Assembly (NCBI GenBank): GCA_029253285.1
Contig: JAQWZU010000206.1
Span: forward strand, 1-64,000
Reading direction: 5' to 3'
DNA from: Akkermansiaceae bacterium
GTDB lineage: Bacteria; Verrucomicrobiota; Verrucomicrobiia; Verrucomicrobiales; Akkermansiaceae
Length of the DNA stretch: 64,000 nucleotides
Of this stretch, positions 62,495 through 64,000 are shown one piece after another. Positions within the stretch are counted from its first letter, which is position 1. The number at the start of each line of letters is the position of its first letter. Both the position numbers and the translations under genes were made by a program. The notes below the pieces were generated by a model that was given only the letters and a program-made list of their open reading frames with translations, was not told where the DNA came from and did no database searches.

Positions 62495-63625
62495 ATGCCC
62501 GATAACGAACTCACCTCCCTCCGCGAAAACGGCCTCCTCCGCTCCCTTCGCGAAATCTCTTCCCCCAAGCCTCCGTTCGTCACCATCGCAGGACAGGATC
62601 TGATCAATTTTTCCTCCAACGACTACCTCGGTCTTTCCTCACACTCCGCTCTCGCCGCAGCCGCCCACGAAGCAATCGCAACATACGGCACCGGCTCCAC
62701 GGCCTCTCGGCTCGTCTGTGGATCGCTCGACATCCACCACCAACTAGAGGCAGCTCTCGCCACCGCAAAAAAAACCGAAGCAGCCCTCACTTTCTCCAAC
62801 GGCTACGCCACCGCGCTCGGCACCATCCCCGCCGTCGTCGGAAAAGGCGACACCATCATTCTCGACAAGCTCGCCCACGCCAGCCTCATCGACGGAGCCC
62901 GACTCTCCGGAGCCACCCTTCGTGTCTTCCCGCACAATGATCTCAACAAACTCGAACGCTTATTAAAGACCGCGCAAGGCCGTGTTCTCGTCGTCACCGA
63001 ATCCGTCTTCTCCATGGACGGCGACCTCGCCGCTCTCTCTGAAATCGTTGCCCTCAAAACTAAACACGAGGCCCTCCTTCTCCTCGACGAAGCCCACGCC
63101 GTCGGCGTCCTCGGACCCAATGGCCAGGGCCTTACCGAACATCTCGCCCTTCAAGACCAGATCGATTTCCAAATGGGTACTCTCGGCAAGGCCCTGGGCT
63201 CTGCCGGAGGATACATCGCAGCTTCACAAGACTGGATCGATCTCCTCATCAATAAGGCCCGCGCGTTTATTTACTCTACCGCTCCCCCCCCTTCGCAAGC
63301 CGCCGCCTCGCTGGCCGCCCTGCAACTTCTTAACACCCCCGAGGGCTGCCAACTCCGTGAAAAACTGAACCACAACATCGCCCTCCTGACCTCCCTCACC
63401 AGGCAAACCACCTCTCCCTCTCCGATCATCCCCATCATCATCGGAGAAAACGAGGGGGCCCTCGCCGCTTCCCGATCCCTTCTCGACGACGGATTTTTAG
63501 TCCCCGCCATTCGCTTCCCCACCGTTCCCAGAAACACCGCACGCCTCCGCATCACCCTGAGCGCCTCTCACTCCGAAGAGCAAATTCAAGGGCTCGCTCA
63601 AAAGATTTCCTCTCTTGAACAATGA
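62495..63625 (+). CDS. bioF: 8-amino-7-oxononanoate synthase
   Basis: 376 residues, class II PLP enzyme. FSSNDYLGLSSH, GTGSTASRLVCGSLDIHHQLE, FSNGYATALGTIP, DEAHAVGVLGPNGQG and the PLP Lys232 in GTLGKALGSAGGY are all diagnostic. It joins pimeloyl-ACP (or -CoA) and alanine, the first ring-forming step of biotin synthesis. 2-amino-3-ketobutyrate ligase is similar; no tdh gene is nearby, and the active-site string favours BioF. Other bio genes are not in the window. Confidence 0.88.
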   Translation: MPDNELTSLRENGLLRSLREISSPKPPFVTIAGQDLINFSSNDYLGLSSHSALAAAAHEAIATYGTGSTASRLVCGSLDIHHQLEAALATAKKTEAALTFSNGYATALGTIPAVVGKGDTIILDKLAHASLIDGARLSGATLRVFPHNDLNKLERLLKTAQGRVLVVTESVFSMDGDLAALSEIVALKTKHEALLLLDEAHAVGVLGPNGQGLTEHLALQDQIDFQMGTLGKALGSAGGYIAASQDWIDLLINKARAFIYSTAPPPSQAAASLAALQLLNTPEGCQLREKLNHNIALLTSLTRQTTSPSPIIPIIIGENEGALAASRSLLDDGFLVPAIRFPTVPRNTARLRITLSASHSEEQIQGLAQKISSLEQ

Positions 63626-63629
63626 TCTT

Positions 63630-63929
63630 TTAACGGTCGGAAAACTCATCCTGATAGACCTGCAGAAACTTTTCATCTTCGGAACTCAACTGCGCTTTTG
63701 TCGCCATCGATTTGACCTTGCGATGCCATTCAGGAAGACCCGCGGTGGAGGGCAGCCGTTGGACATGGCACTGCGAGCACTTCTCTTGGTAGATCTTGTG
63801 GTCCTTTTTCAGGGCGCCATACGGCTTCCCGCTCACCTCGGCCATGTACTGCGTTGGTTTCAGCGTGGCAATCGACTGGGTATCCTGACAACCAACCCAC
63901 GCCAGTATTCCAGCTCCACATAATCCCAA
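63630..63929 (-). CDS. Small monoheme cytochrome c, probable lipoprotein
   Basis: 99 residues from a TTG start at 63929; upstream in-frame choices are limited by a TGA. The short hydrophobic N-terminus ends in WVGC, a lipobox. YQEKCSQCHVQRLP supplies the CxxCH heme site near residue 54, and PEWHRKVKSMATKAQ with a late Met could give the axial ligand. It is probably an electron carrier anchored in the membrane. The start is uncertain. It converges on bioF with only 4 nt between stops. Confidence 0.75.
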   Translation of the reverse strand: MGLCGAGILAWVGCQDTQSIATLKPTQYMAEVSGKPYGALKKDHKIYQEKCSQCHVQRLPSTAGLPEWHRKVKSMATKAQLSSEDEKFLQVYQDEFSDR

Positions 63930-64000
63930 AAAATCATTTCTGCATAATCACAGCCGAACATTTTCTCTTTCCGATTCAAAGACCGGAGAATCCAGATCTT

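Overview
The window looks like chromosome from a member of the Verrucomicrobiota (class Verrucomicrobiae). This is inferred from gene content, not from a marker search. Pointers are a PVC-type heme-binding protein with a C-terminal CxxCH, two secreted sulfatases, an LpxC-FabZ fusion, LL-diaminopimelate aminotransferase (DapL), a PUR-like DUF3276 protein and many secreted proteins of unknown function. LpxC, lipoproteins and PbpC with alpha-2-macroglobulin show a Gram-negative envelope with peptidoglycan. Most of the window is dense, ordinary chromosome. I see no insertion sequence, phage, CRISPR array or rRNA.

Layout. 1-7.3 kb: secreted proteins of unknown function, tRNA-Gly, a Nif3-like protein, lpxC-fabZ, pckA and a metzincin-like secreted protein lacking its first and third zinc histidines. 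7.7-10.7 kb: feoA-feoB, a 38-residue Cys-tailed membrane protein and a SOUL heme-binding protein, with an inverted repeat just upstream that could be an iron-responsive operator. 10.7-11.1 kb: an alpha/beta-hydrolase pseudogene. 11.2-17.2 kb: argF and envelope or glycan genes (GtrA, LTA-synthase-like sulfatase-fold protein, GT-C-like membrane protein, GT2). 17.3-20.7 kb: a small broken gene, selD with an in-frame UGA, a PAP2-like protein and a sulfatase. 20.8-26.2 kb: a tightly packed minus-strand operon (HemN-like radical SAM, chorismate-lyase-like, flavin-halogenase-like, GT4, thioesterase, then a DMT-type membrane protein). 26.5-35.7 kb: DUF4349 lipoprotein, divergent sulfatase and PVC heme protein, DUF58, dus, DUF3276, PQQ-propeller protein. 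35.9-38.1 kb: dapL and an esterase. 38.2-46.1 kb: alpha-2-macroglobulin and pbpC. 46.1-55.9 kb: a coding relic, ABC-F, a HExxH protein, NtrB/NtrC-like two-component genes overlapping a GT-C-like gene, xseB and dxs. 56.4-64 kb: class III aminotransferase, rhomboid, secG with a repeat-encoded tail, panD, CAP protein, D,D-carboxypeptidase lipoprotein, bioF and a small cytochrome c.

Two points stand out. First, selD is read correctly only if the TGA at 17653-17655 is selenocysteine at the catalytic position. A 7-bp hairpin with a G-starting loop lies at a suitable distance downstream, so the host probably makes selenoproteins. Second, the 21.4-26.2 kb operon combines a UbiC-like enzyme, a flavin-dependent halogenase-like enzyme with WxWxIP and a candidate catalytic Lys, a HemN-type radical SAM enzyme, a glycosyltransferase and a thioesterase. 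It has no ketosynthase and resembles a small route to a modified hydroxybenzoate product that I do not recognise as a described pathway.

Start codons were moved inward from the longest open frame wherever a signal peptide, the family N-terminus or the neighbouring gene pointed to a later start. All functional calls come from reading motifs, with no database search.
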